64,000 bases of DNA, taken from contig JAVIAB010000092.1 of NCBI GenBank assembly GCA_032433765.1, positions 65,475,666-65,539,665 of the forward strand, in the 5' to 3' direction. Shown piece by piece: positions 24,166 to 36,124 of the stretch. Under the pieces are notes generated by a model. It ran no database searches. It was given only the letters and a program-made list of their open reading frames with translations, and was not told the origin of the DNA. Position numbers and translations under genes: made by a program. How positions within the stretch are numbered: position 1 is the stretch's first letter; each line of letters starts with the position of its first letter. This DNA comes from Megaustenia siamemsis. Its lineage: Eukaryota > Mollusca > Gastropoda > Stylommatophora > Ariophantidae.

Positions 24166-25454
24166 ATAATATATGTATATATATATATATATATATACAA
24201 CAATAGAAAATATTATTGGAAGTTGTTCTTCCCGTTCAACGTAATCGTATATAAAAAAGTACACGAATTTCTTTTCTTTTTGCATTACGATAAAAGATTC
24301 AACCTGTACACAACGTGGAGACTTTACTTGGCTAGCTGCTTTTATTTCCAGTCTTTCATCTACCACTCACTCCTGCACTCAACACCGTTCTCCAGGATCA
24401 GATTTTGTATATTTCCGCAATATCTAGGTTCTAATTTTGTAGCATAATTATTGACATATTCATTTACGAAAATGAACTAAAGAACTACAGAAACCAAATG
24501 CGGTGTTTATTAAAATTCTGCTTCTGATTTTCTTTACTTCTGTGTTCCAACAAGTTTTTAAAAGATAAATAGTGTCCGCAAGTGAGACTAACTGGAATCG
24601 CATTATTCAAAACTTCGCAAAGTGAAAATTCGAGAATGGAGAATGTTATCCAATTTGGCTCAAATTTTCACATAGAGTGAAATTTTCCAGTACAGTTTGC
24701 ATTCTTTCCTAAGTAACAAAATCAACAATTTCAAGCAATCAGTATTCTCCGGCCAAAATACGATGCCTATTTGTGAACGTTTCCATGTTGTATTCCGGGT
24801 TACGTTGTTAGTGAGTTCGCGTTGGAAAATTAGTTTAGTTTTCTACTCTGCCGAGAATTGTATTTGTTTCTTATTATATTTTTATTTTTGTCTGTCTGTC
24901 TGTTTTTATTTATTTCTTGACTAATATTGCAAGTAGCATGTCAATGATGCAATGCGTAGATAGTGTTTCTTTTTTATACTTTTTTTTTTAGCAAAACAAG
25001 ATGTAATAATAAGTCTTTTAGCCACCTACATGTACAATAATGACGGATGAGGTACTAAGACCAGCCTGGAATAAGATGAATGGACGTGCAGTTGGATGTA
25101 CAAGAGGTGCATTTATTCAGAAAGAAGAAAAACATTCTTTGGTAAAATATTTGTGTAAGTAGAGGAAGTGTACTAAATAAATGCCAGTAATTTGCTGATG
25201 TTATGAGAATCATAATCATTAATCGGACTTGATCCACCTAGCTGCTTATTTTCATCTAAAGGTGAATTTTAGCTATTATACTGGCACGAGTTGCAATATT
25301 TTTTAATGTAACATCCCAAGCCATATTCCACACAATCTTAAAATTGATATTTCATGGAATTGGTATCAGCGTTTGACATCACACACACAAACGTTATGGT
25401 TTTTGTTTAGTTAAAGTCAATATTTAACGTGTGAATGACATTTGAGCAGAATAA
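24166..25454. other. No gene recognised
   Basis: AT-rich; a TA run at 24176-24196 and otherwise unique-looking. Confidence 0.6.
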
Positions 25455-25795
25455 TAATGTATGGCAGGACAAATTCACTAACATAGAGTTGTGGAAATGC
25501 GCCAGTCAAATAACAGTGGACAAAGAGATACAGCAAAGACGATGGCGCTGGATAGTCACACACTGCGAAAGCCAACTGAGAGTATTAAACGGCAGGCCCT
25601 TTTGGGAATAACAAGGGGAGAAGACAAAGAGGAAGACCAAAATATTCTTGAAAAAGACAGATGGGAGCAGAGGTGCAGATTATGCGAAAGACATGAAATT
25701 ATCTTAAAAGAATAGCAAGAAACAGAACGGTTTGGAACTCGTTTGTTGAAGACCGATGCTCCACCTGGAGCTGAATGGAAGAAGACGATTAATGT
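25455..25795 (+). mobile_element. RTE 3' end, 5'-truncated copy
   Basis: Translation with breaks gives VDKEIQQRRWRWI, KTKRKTKIFLKK and a DMKLS tail. The nucleotide sequence parallels 61770-62080 of the long RTE copy (gataaagagatacagcgaag; gatggcgctggataggacac). Ends near aatggaagaagacg. Confidence 0.82.
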
Positions 25796-26052
25796 TTGTA
25801 ACCAACGAGCAACGTTTGACAAATTTGAGAGTTTCTGGGGGCTGCAAAATTTAATTGTAATCACAACAGTTAAAGTTTGTGTTCTTTCCTTTCCGATTTG
25901 TCGCATAAGAGAGAAATAATATGTGGTCATTGTTCTGTGGTTGGCCTCTTCTCTTGTCTTATTCACAAGCTTTCCTTTCATTCCGTCTATCCATTTTGTT
26001 TTAGAACGTTAAACTTCAATCGCAGGGTCGTTTTCGTAGGTGAGTTGGTAGA

Positions 26053-26670
26053 AGTGTGTTAGTTGATAGATGTGTGAAGTGTGGTAGTTGATAGATGTGT
26101 GAAGTGTGTTAGTTGATAGATGTGTGAAGTGTGGTAGTTGATAGATGTGTGAGGTGTGTTAGTTGATAGATGTATGAAGTGTGTAAGTGGATAGATGTAT
26201 GAAGTGTGTTAGTTGACAGATGTGTGCAATGTGTCAGCTGATAGATGTGTGAAGTGTGTTAGTTGATAGATGTGTAAAGTGTGTTAGTTGATGGATGTGT
26301 GAAGTGTGTCAGCTGATAGATGTGTGAAGTGTGTTAGTTGATAGATGTGTAAAGTGTGTTAGTTGACAGATGTGTGAAATGTGTCAGCTGATAGATGTGT
26401 GAAGTGTGTTAGTTGATAGATGTATGAAGTGTCGTAGTTGATAGATGTGTGAAGTGTGGTAGTTGATAGATGTGTGAGGTGTGTTAGTTGATAGATGTAT
26501 GAAGTGTGTAAGTCGATAGATGTGTGAAGTGTGTTAGTTGACAGATGTGTGAAGTGTGTCAGCTGATAGATGTGTGAAGTGTGTTAGTTGATAGATGTGT
26601 AAAGTGTGTAAGTTGATAGATGTGTGAAGTGTGTAAGTTGATAGATGCGTGAAGTGTGCTAGTTGATAGA
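26053..26670 (+). repeat. 25-bp minisatellite, about 25 units
   Basis: Unit agttgatagatgtgtgaagt gtgtt, with a mosaic of variants (cagctgatag, tgacagat, gtgtaagt). Confidence 0.93.
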
Positions 26671-27194
26671 ATTGTTTTTATCTTGTTAAGTAAAATACTA
26701 TTTGATTTGTTGTTTCCGTAAACAATTTTGCGGAAAAATCTTTCTTGATTGAACAATCACTCCTTTGTTCTCCAGTCTGTTAGCTTCCATAGCAAACCCT
26801 ACAAGTGGATTAATTAGTTTATAGATAATTCTTTTTATTAATCTGCTGCGAGGGTGTTCCTAACTGTCTTCTTGAAACAATTTCTGATTCATACAATAAT
26901 AAACATCAATTAGGGAACAGAGATGCCGACTTCTACTATTTGAATGTGATTAGAACGTTAGGGAATTCGAAAACGGAAACGGAAAGCTGTGTTGCTAGAA
27001 CCTCTTCATTGGACCACTAATGCAGCGGCGTGTAGATAGCACAAATGCTAGAACAATGTTTTAGTTAATGGCGGTAAATTTAGGTTTGCGCTGAAGATAT
27101 GATAAGTCTAGTTACAATAGCGACTAACCACTGAAAATGATGTTTGTAGCTAGAGCAGTAGTTGGATTCTCCTTTTTTTTTTCTTCGTCACGAT

Positions 27195-28165
27195 GATCTT
27201 TTTCGGCATGAAAGGTTGGCTACCGTGGAGCGTCGTTTACATTGCGTCACTAGCCTTGATATACCACGTTATTATAGCTTCTCTTGAACACCTCGTCATA
27301 ATGTCATTCCATATTAGTATTTGTTTGCCGTTACCTTGTTTAATACTCATTTACTTTGAACCCTGTATTTTAGCTCTCATGGTGAGTTTCTGTGTCTCTT
27401 TATGTGTTCAACAAATTGCATTTGGTTTGTCGGTATGTGTGAAATATTTCTTTCTTCATTGTGGTTTTGTTCGTACTGTGTGAAAGATTGCTTTCTTTGT
27501 GGTTGTTCTCGTATTGTGTGAAATGTTTCTTTCTTTGTGGTTGTTCTCGTATTGTGTGAAATGTTTCTTTCTTTGTGGCTGTTCTCGTATTGTGTGAAAT
27601 GTTTCTTTCTTTGTGGTTGTTCTCGTATTGTGTGAAAGTTTCTTTCTTTGTGGTTGTTCTCGTATTGTGTGAAATGTTTCTTTCTTTGTGATTGTTCTCG
27701 TATTGTGTGAAATGTTTCTTTCTTTGTGGTTGTTCTCGTATTGTGTGAAATGTTTCTTTCTTTGTGATTGTTCTGGTATTGTGTGAAATGTTTCTTTCTT
27801 TGTGGTTGTTCTCGTATTGTGTGAAATGTTTCTTTCTTTGTGATTGTTCTCGTATTGTGTGAAATGTTTCTTTCTTTGTGGTTGTTCTCGTATTGTGTGA
27901 AATGTTTCTTTCTTTGTGGTTGTTCTCATATTGTGTGAAATGTTTCTTTCTTTGTGATTGTTCTCGTATTGTGTGAAATGTTTCTTTCTTTGTGATTGTT
28001 CTCGTATTGTGTGAAATGTTTCTTTCTTCATGTTCAGCTGTTTGAACATTTTATTTTTAGTTTTCTTCCCTGTCAACCTATTTCCTTCAATTCTTTATAA
28101 TTTGCATGTCAATATCTTAAATTTTCATCATCTTTTCCATATTGGTGTCCATGTTTCTTCACTAT
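27195..28165 (-). mobile_element. Diverged LINE 3' region interrupted by a 38-bp minisatellite
   Basis: 27195-27440 resembles the 6965-7200 tail (aaaggttggctaccgtggag; cctgtattttagctctcatg; tgttcaacaaattgcatttg). 28030-28165 resembles the next segment (ttttatttttagttttcttc; ccatattggtgtccatgttt). The array 27467-28030 lies between. Confidence 0.55.
27467..28030 (+). repeat. 38-bp minisatellite, about 15 units
   Basis: Unit tattgtgtgaaatgtttctt tctttgtggttgttctcg. Gives the 206-codon minus-strand ORF 27456-28076, which is spurious. Confidence 0.95.
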
Positions 28166-28924
28166 TTTGGAATATTGTTTACATATACTATACTATTTTC
28201 AGTTTCTTGTCACTTAATTGTACTAAATTAACTAGCTGTTCACTTTCAAAAGGATGGGAAACGGGGTTTGGGTGTTTTATTATAGGTAATGTAGCGGTAC
28301 AAAGTGAAAGCTTTGATTGTAGAGTACACGTAGTGTCGACTTGCTATTTTCAGTGTAGAGACAATTGGTAGTAAAGTGGTTAACTCGCAAACGTGCTGAT
28401 AATTCGATCATAAATATTCTCACTCCCAGCCTGACAATATAACATTCTCAACTAAACAAATGTATATCAAAGATTGAGTAAACTGATTGTACCTGCAATA
28501 CAGAACACAGGCTCTTCTGCTGCAAATGTACTAATCAAATACAGCGAAGTGCAGTACTTTACTAAACTACCAGATGTTGGATAAACCTTTAATGGGCCAG
28601 TACTTCTTATATGTGTAGTATTTGTTTTCTTGTGGTCAAGTTTCAGTTCTGAAGAGTCTGTATAAGTCATATATAATTAAACGATGTGTTCTAAAATATA
28701 TCGATTAGTTTGGTACGTATACTTTAGGTCCGTGGCATATTAAGTCTATGAAGGTGAATGTTAATTACGCTATATTCTGTTCAGAGCCTGTTGCTTCCAA
28801 TTTGTTCTTTTCTTTTAAAGTTAGTAAACAATGTTAGGTAAATCTACTATTTGTTCTCGTTTTTCCAATAATTTCTGCATCTTTATTTTATTAAATTTGC
28901 TTCATTTGACTCAATAACGAAGTG

Positions 28925-29528
28925 CTCTTTTAGATGCACTGTCAGTATTATCAGCACTAAAAAGCTACAAGAACAATAAACTAGATAACTTGAGGACGAC
29001 CTTAGACCAGCTATGCAATAACTTCCAGAGAGTAGTCATTCAGTGGATACCATCACACTGTAATATACATGGGAACGAACGTGCAGACAAATTAGCTAAA
29101 GAGGGAGGGAGATTACCACAAGAGAACCATACGCTCAGTTATAATGAAGCCAAATCCATCCTCAAAGGTCTGTACCATGAAAAATGGAAACGAGAACACC
29201 CAAAGCATAACGAGAGGGACGGATAACATCAACTATCAAGGAGAGATCAAGTCATCATACTTTGCCTACGCACTGGCCTCAATAGAATAAGAAATCACAT
29301 GTTCACCAAATTCAAAATAGGTACAACCAGCCTATGCCACTGTACACTCGACAATACGACTATAAAACATGTTCTACAGGATTTCCCCCAGTACACAGAC
29401 CTGAGAAAAGCAATGTGGTCCACGCCCACCTCCCTGGAACAGAAACTATATGGGGCAATCGAATAACTTAAACAGACAGCTGACTTCATGAGAGAGCCTG
29501 AAATCCTATTCTGATTGAGTCTTGATCG

Positions 29529-29562
<34 letters not shown>
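28925..29562 (+). mobile_element. LINE 3' fragment with RNase H domain and (GA)n tail
   Basis: SALKSYKNNKLDNLRTTLDQ, then VIQWIPSHCNIHGNERADKLAK: the PSH ... GNE-AD signature of the RNase H fold, with the catalytic-site His and Asp region present. Next, SYNEAKSILKGLYHEKW, a frame break, RTGLNRIRNHMFTKFKIG, SLCHCTLDNTTIKHVLQDF (the usual C-x-C ... H-x4-C zinc site with its last Cys lost) and ADFMREPEIL. Noncoding end ctgattgagtcttgatcgc plus (GA)n. 5'-truncated and frameshifted. The same end is shared with 48867-48949. Confidence 0.75.
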
Positions 29563-29576
<14 letters not shown>

Positions 29577-29578
29577 TA
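29534..29578 (+). repeat. (GA)n microsatellite, LINE tail
   Basis: Tail of the RNase H LINE fragment that precedes it. A similar (GA)n run ends the element at 48930-48949. Confidence 0.9.
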
Positions 29579-30353
29579 GAGACATGTATGGTTCAGCTAA
29601 ATTGTATTCTAACAAAATTGTGTATCCGCAGTTGGTTGAAAATACTTGCTATATTTCGTTGCTCTTTCTGGACACAGTTGTAAGAATCTTCTGCAACTAG
29701 CCAGCCAATAAATTAGCTTACGTGAAAAAGAGAAGCCAATTTGCGCATGTCGAATGCGTACATTGTTGCATGCCATTTATGTTCGTTTCCTCTATAAGTT
29801 TTTGATCGTAAGCGTATCAGTGTACATAATCGCCCGTTAATTGTTCATCGACTTGTAATACGCTTGATCATCATTAACACACGCAATGTGCTACCTGCTG
29901 AGCTGATTGCTTGAAGTGGTCATTAATCGATCTCAGCAGAGAGGTGTGGACAGCGGAACGTCCAGGTCATCCACTGCATCCTGCATTATCTGCGCTTGTT
30001 TTAACTATGTTCTGACAGAGGTTTTTAATAGATCAGGACAAAACTTGAGGCTTGACAAATGGTCTAATGGCAAATTGTAGTCCATAGACTCATGAACAAC
30101 TGATGTCAGATTACATTAATGGAACTGGGCCTGAAACTATTTTTGGAGATTTCAAAGAAACACCGAGGAGTGCACTAACTTCAACATGGCATGTGATCAC
30201 TTCTAGACCTAAATATCGCGAGGAGCCTGCAGTCTTGACAGGTCCTATGTCAACTTTTGATCGCTGTTTACTGAATAAAATATTCGGCTTCGTTGTCACT
30301 GGAAAATTCTACGATGGCGCAAATCGCGTACTCAGGCAGTTCATTGTAGTTTA

Positions 30354-30757
30354 CTAGTTATATAATTGCAGATCTGCTCGTGCAGTCACACACATTGATG
30401 ATTGTGTTAGTCTAGTTATATAATTGCAGATCTGCTCGTGCAGTCACACACATTGATGATTGTGTTAGTCTAGTTATATAATTGCAGATCTGCTCGTGCA
30501 GTCACACACATTGATGATTGTGTTAGTCTAGTTATATAATTGCAGATCTGCCATGCAGTCACACACATTGATGATTGTGTTAGTCTAGTTATATAATTGC
30601 AGATCTGCCATGCAGTCACACACATTGATGATTGTGTTAGTCTAGTTATATAATTGCAGATCTGCTCGTGCGGTCACACACATTGTTGATTGTATTAGTC
30701 TAGTTATATAATTGCAGATCTGCTCGTGCGGTCACACACATTGATGATTGTGTTAGT
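30354..30757 (+). repeat. 58-bp minisatellite, 7 units
   Basis: Unit tagttatataattgcagatc tgctcgtgcagtcacacaca ttgatgattgtgttagtc. Two adjacent units share a 2-bp deletion (tgccatgcag) and the last two share gcggtc, so the array is recent. Confidence 0.96.
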
Positions 30758-31507
30758 CCGGGCAGAAACAGGTTCTCTCAAACACAACCACAACACTGCC
30801 TCAATCATATTTTACGAGACCTAGAATCACACCACACAATCTGTGCACTTGATCGGTTGATATTATCTCGAGTAAATGTCATGAAAACGTACGCCAAATG
30901 TAATGTTTTGCTCAATTTTCTTGTTTGACGTGTGACATCTAGATCGGGCCACAGCTTTTAATAAATTAATTAATCATTTCTACGACATCTGACATGATTG
31001 GCTCCACGTAACACTAATGAAGAACCCTTTCTAGAATTTCACTAGAAGCAAGTGTTTTTGTGATTACTGCTCCATATCATTTTCTTCATCTGTTCATCGC
31101 ATCACACATCTCACATTACACAATTATCACATTTAATTTTAACATTTTTAATTCAAAATATTTCTTATTAGATCCTTCTTGTACGTATAATTTACAAATT
31201 TTTTTCTTATTTTATAATTCACCTGTTGTGGCAGGCAACGTAACTGATGATGAATATTTCTTCTATTCGTTTATATAAACGTTTTTATCTCTAATATCTT
31301 TTTTTAAAAATCATATGCTGCACTCTTTTGACACGTTTTGCTATATTTACGTGATCAGAGTAATCTATTTTAATATGTTGCTTGTTTGTTTATTAATACA
31401 TAATGGTTAAAAGTCACTGGCAGTGGTGAGACACTAATTGCTGTCATTATTTTGTTGTATAAGTTACAATATGCGCAATTTTTTATTTCTAAAATGAACG
31501 GATCACT

Positions 31508-31568
31508 TATTAAAATTATTACAATTATTACAATTATTACAATTATTACTATTACAATTATTACAATT
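31508..31568 (+). repeat. Short 9-bp repeat (attattaca)n
   Basis: About six units of ttattacaa with one attattact variant. Confidence 0.85.
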
Positions 31569-31599
31569 CTATCAAACATTGTGTTATAAGTAATCATCA

Positions 31600-31740
31600 T
31601 CTAGTACCTGTTCTGCTGGCGTAGGTTATCATGTCTCTCCACAACTTTCGATCTTGACAGTTATTTATAATTTCTGTTATCGACCTTCTGCCAAGCCATT
31701 CTCTTAACCTGTCTGAGTTCTAAGTGATAATAAGTGCTAA
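31600..31740 (-). mobile_element. LINE 3' tail fragment
   Basis: Plus catcatctagtacctgttct, tggcgtaggttatcatgtct and ctgccaagccattctcttaa match the 53660 family in reverse. About 130 bp only. Confidence 0.75.
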
Positions 31741-32189
31741 ACATCGTTTACAGTTTTTTTTTTTACTTATTACGTTTGACACACTTTAGTTGTGTATTCA
31801 TTTGCATTAAAACATTTTTTTAAAATATCGTTACCATACATATTTCTTTTCTAAACTCTGCAGAGAGGTTAAATATGGAACTGGAGTATAGATGCCTGCC
31901 TAGTGCAATCGCAGCCTGGTGTACAGTTTAAGGATTAGTTTCATTCCTCTACCCAGTACTCGACTGAAAACAAATTCTACTACTGAGGCTGTAGTGAATG
32001 GAACTAGTCCACCTGAAAGGTGAGAACAATCCATTGAAACAATTCAAGTAAGCAAGTCCTGGTAGGAAAAGCACCAAACAGACGGAAACTATACTACGAA
32101 TAGGGAAATCTCGTTAGTATGTTTAAATTGCAATGCTAAAACAAGCACGCATTAAAGCATTTCTTGTTTATTTTTTAATCTGGTAGTAC

Positions 32190-32590
32190 GGGGAAATGAA
32201 AGAGAGGACAAGTTGGCTAGCTGCGCTGTCGTTGAGGACGGGCAACCAATGGATTGGGCGGACATCATCAATGCCCTCCGAGATGTGGGAAGAGCACAGG
32301 ACTTCGACAAACACAGATCCACGTCACTTCCTCGGATGATGGAGATGGGAGTTAAGACGTGTACAGCCAGAAATGAGAAACTTAGTGGGTGTGTAAAAAG
32401 ACTTATCAACCAACACAGAACTGGAGTCGTCAGTCGCTGGACGCTGCGGGACTTGCTGAGAAGGGAATCTGAGTACCTATGGACATGTTCGGAGTGCAAT
32501 GATGATGACCCGCAAATAACTCAATATATATATTCATCGGGAATTCGGAATCTTTTAACGGATCACTGGTTCTTGACTATTTCTAACTAA
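32190..32590 (+). mobile_element. RNase H-type retroelement C-terminal fragment
   Basis: Open from about 32190: GNEREDKLASCAVVEDGQP, MDWADIINALRDVGRAQDF, a region ending NQHRTGVVSRWTLRDLLRR, then ESEYLWTCSECNDDDPQI. The GNE-x-DKLA start is the end of an RNase H domain. The rest resembles the C-terminal extension of retroelement RNase H proteins (family memory; exact clade unknown). The frame is intact for about 130 codons, less damaged than most LINE pieces here. Confidence 0.5.
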
Positions 32591-32594
32591 TGCT

Positions 32595-33569
32595 AGTAGT
32601 ATTTTCACTGTATTTGTATATAAACAAAATATAATAAATTTGCGATTAAAGAATGTTCTGCGTTAATGTTCAGGGGTGAAATGTGTGGTTTTTAGATAAC
32701 GAGAGTTTAAAACAGAAGAGCTAAATATTAAAGTTATCGGTTAGATTTCTTTTCCCATCATGAATATTATTCTGCTTAATTAAGTTAAAATAAGTGACAC
32801 TTTTAAAGTTAATTATTTAATAAATGAGTAATGTTGGTTTCTTTTGGGACGAATTCGGCACAAAGAGTTAAAATAATAACTCACCATGCCTGACGGCGAT
32901 TCACTGCCAGTTGTACTCCCTGTTTTGTTAAGCCCCAAGTTGTGCCATCCCTATTAGTAACGTAATTATTTAGAGGTCTTTACATCTACCTCTTACAGTT
33001 ACGTAATTTATTTCATTAACTTAATGATGCTAAAGCATCACAATATGAAACAGATGGTTGATTGATCTGTCTATTAAACTAGCATGAGCTGATTTACACA
33101 CGTTAATGTCCTGTGTATTCGCAAGGTATTAGATGTGAAATGCAGATTTATACAAGTCAGTGATAAACGGTTCTTGATAAAGTTTCCAGTCACATAAAAT
33201 GCTTTTTTTTCAATTTGCTACCAGCTCGTTTTTTGTTTGATTGTAAACACTTTTCAGGGCAGAAATATATGCATATAAGAAATTATTTCAAAATGTTAGT
33301 AAAATTGTTATATTTTTCAAATTATTAGATAACATGAAAATGTACACTTCCTACCTCTATATAACATTTTAGGAGATAACAATCAGATTATGCATATATA
33401 AAAAATGTAAAAAAAAAAAAAAAATGGGATAGGCAGAATTGATATTAAGCTCGTTCATTATGATGACTCGAATCTTGCACATTCCCCGTTGGCTTCCTGT
33501 GGATGATGGCTATCCGGCAACAATTGATGTTGTAGGGGGGATGACGTATTAAGCTGAATCGTGCCAAAT
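32595..33569. other. No gene recognised
   Basis: AT-rich sequence with a poly(A) run at 33410-33424. Confidence 0.6.
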
Positions 33570-33577
33570 CTCTCTCT

Positions 33578-33622
<45 letters not shown>

Positions 33623-33625
33623 GCT
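33570..33625 (+). repeat. (CT)n microsatellite
   Basis: Interrupted only by a few tttc units. On the minus strand it would be a (GA)n tail; the minus-strand sequence before it (TRDPYLSTTYVVRRR) may be a retroelement end, not recognised. Confidence 0.85.
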
Positions 33626-33940
33626 CTCTATATCTCTTCTTGTTCTTCTTCTTACAACATAAGTCGTCGAGAGATACGGATCTCTGGTTCTTGTTCTTTT
33701 AGCAGTCATCATCTATTAACACTTGATGTCTTTGTAGAGTTTCTCTAATGTGGTTACTTTTAGGTAGTTTGGCTCTAGCTCCAGCTGCTTGCCACAGAAG
33801 GCAGATGTCTGGATATAGTGAGCAATCCCATCTACTCCCTTTGTTTTCCGATAGTATTACAACTATTGCTAGCTACCGATCAAAGGGTGCACTTTGTCAA
33901 ATCCATTCTGTATTAAATATTCTAAGCAGTCTTCTCTTAA

Positions 33941-34196
33941 AGTAAAGTAGCCCTGTCACACCAAGTGGCGTGTAGGGAAATATGGTGTTAGTGACCCTAT
34001 ATTTTACAGACCTTCAGCACATGATTTTTTTTGGGGGTAATGTGGTAAGTATTACGCCCGTGCTGCTTTACTTTCCAGAAAAAAATCCGGTACCCATTTA
34101 AGGCTGGGTGAACCCGGAAGCCGTCGGTTGGGATCGAACCCTACCCCTTGTCCGTGGTAGTTCAGTTCACTAACCACTGAGCTATCGCGGCTCCCT
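33941..34196 (-). mobile_element. SINE-A copy 6, full length
   Basis: Reads on plus from agtaaagtagccctgtcaca to gagctatcgcggctccc. Perfect 13-bp TSD agtcttctcttaa at 33928-33940 and 34197-34209. Confidence 0.93.
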
Positions 34197-34369
34197 AGTC
34201 TTCTCTTAACGTACTGAAATATTTTGTCTAAGACTGTATGTCTTGACGCTGCAGTCTATGTAATCTGAGGTAAGAGTAAGTTTTCAGGCAAACTGTGTAA
34301 ATTGAGTTCATGTTAAACCATGTGTAAATATAAATAAATTAAAAAGAGAATGTTGGAAAAGTAGAGAAT

Positions 34370-35003
34370 CATCATCATGTGCCATACCGGTTGGCGTAGG
34401 TGATCATGTCCCTCGACAATCTTCTATCTACAGTGCATCGTATCAGTTCTGTTGTTGGCTGTTTTCCATGCCATGACACCAAGCTATCCAGTATTTTCTC
34501 TCTTTGTCGCCTGCGATCTCTCTTTCCTTTTATTTTGCCAGTTGTAACCAAGTATTCTAACTTTCCTCTTCTCATGATGTGCCCGAAAAATGTTGATTGC
34601 TTCTTTCTGATGTTTTTTACGAGCTCCCTTTTTTGAAGTCCCCATTAACGTCGTTAGCTGTAAATAGAAGGTTGTGATTAGTCATTTTTATTCCAGGCAA
34701 TTTAAGAAGGTAGTTTGCCATTCCTTTCCCTCTTGGCAGTGACTGTACTAGTCGGAGATCGCAGCCATTGCCTCTAAACATGAGATCCTCTGCCTGCCAT
34801 CGCGGTGAGGGGACCATAACCGGCACTACTTGTCGGCTGCTCCCACAGCACCATCCACCACCTGCTCCAATGGCTTCACATAACCCTGATAGGGAGGCTA
34901 AACGGGAGCTTCACCTTGCCCAGGGGTGTTCTGAAGACTAGCGGAGGAAAGGAGACGTCTTACTCCTCCTTTGGTAGGGCAGAACTCTACCCCACTAACC
35001 ACT
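34370..35003 (-). mobile_element. Internally deleted LINE: 5' end fused to 3' tail, flanked by a TSD
   Basis: On the minus strand, 35003 to about 34640 is a GC-richer module with cctgggcaaggtgaagctcc and a frame reading VMVPSPRWQAEDLMFRGNG, RLVQSLPRGKGMANYLLKL. I take it as the 5' UTR and start of a LINE ORF (from family memory). It runs straight into the 3' tail KRELVKN, STFFGHIMRRGKLEYLVTT, GKIKGKRDRRRQREKILDS, RDMITYANRYGT and an atgatgatgat tail. The endonuclease and reverse transcriptase are absent. The TSD aagtagagaat at 34359-34369 and 35004-35014 encloses both modules, so they inserted as one unit. Confidence 0.75.
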
Positions 35004-35482
35004 AAGTAGAGAATATTGTTACATTTTCATAAGCAGCATTTGTAAACAAAAACATCGATGCCAGTTGGCTATTTAGTTAGTTAGTTAATTAGTTAGTTAT
35101 ATAATAGACTGTAAACATGTTCGAAGTGCGACGATAATAACTCACAAATGACTAAATAACTTAATGTAGACTATCCTCACTGCACATCGAACAGTTCCAT
35201 AAGTGCTGAAATCACCTCCTGAGTATATTCCTCAACGTTTGATAAACAAGGGCAACCACTCTTCATTGGTAATAGCACACTCAATGCTTTTGTTGGATAC
35301 GTTCACCAGTTCAACCTATTTCCCATCAACCAACTAACCAATGTCCTCGTATCGGATACGTTCTGGACCTGGTCTACTGTTTGTTGAGATACCATAACGC
35401 AACATTGATCTAATCCATTCTCACATAAATGTCTTCTTCAATTTTTCAGGCCCGACACAATGTATATACATTGTTATGTCAA

Positions 35483-36115
35483 TGGGAGCCGAGATAGCTC
35501 AGTGGTTAGTGAACTGCACTACAAAGGACATGAGGTAGGGTTCGATTCCGACCGATGGCTTCCGGGTTCACCCAGCCTTAAATGAGTACCGGATTTTTTT
35601 TTCTGGGAAAGTAAAGCGGCACAGGCGTAATACCGATCTCAAAAATCATGTGCTGAAGGTCTGTAAAATTTATGGTCACTAATACCGTATATCCTATACG
35701 CCACTTGGCGGGACGGGGCTCTTTACATTACCTTACTTTACTTTACTTTACTTTACTTTACTTTACCTTACTTTACTTTACTTTACTTACTTTACTTTAC
35801 TTTACTTCACTTTACTTTACTTTACTTTACTTTACTTTACTTTACTTTACTTTACTTTACCTTACCTTACTTTACTTTACATTACTTTACTTTACTTTAC
35901 TTTACTTTACTTTACTTTACTTTACTTTACCTTACTTTACTTTACTTTACTTCACTTTACTTTACTTTACTTTACTTTACTTTACTTTACTTTACCTTAC
36001 TTTACTTTACTTTACTTTACTTTACTTTACTTTACTTTACTTTACTTTACTTTACCTTACTTTACTTTACTTTACTTTACTTTACTTTACTTTACTTTAC
36101 TTTACTTTACTTTAC
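35483..36115 (+). mobile_element. SINE-A copy 7 with a 390-bp expanded (TTTAC)n tail
   Basis: Head gggagccgagatagctcagt, B box gggttcgattcc, body with a roughly 20-bp deletion near 35636, and 3' end cacttggcgggacggggctc. From about 35727 the tail continues as a (CTTTA)n array with sporadic cttac and cttca variants. The TSD ttatgtcaa occurs at 35474-35482 and 36116-36124, outside the array, so the whole array belongs to the SINE insertion. The 163-residue ORF over this region is a translation of the array. Confidence 0.9.
35727..36115 (+). repeat. (TTTAC)n microsatellite, about 78 units
   Basis: Pentanucleotide array with scattered one-base variants. It forms the tail of SINE-A copy 7. Confidence 0.95.
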
Positions 36116-36124
36116 TTATGTCAA

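Larger units (their letters stand above)
29580..31599. other. No gene recognised outside the 58-bp array
   Basis: An 84-codon plus-strand ORF at 30103-30357 (MSDYINGTGPETIFGDFKE start) runs into the 58-bp array and has no recognised family. It is open on both strands and I leave it unassigned. Confidence 0.5.

Noticed and set aside
28330..28400. Possible further tRNA-like SINE head (agtaaagtggttaactcgc)
   Set aside because: B box too weak (gataattcgatc) and no body or TSD recognised.
30103..30357. 84-codon ORF
   Set aside because: Runs into the 58-bp array, the opposite strand is also open, and no motif is recognised.
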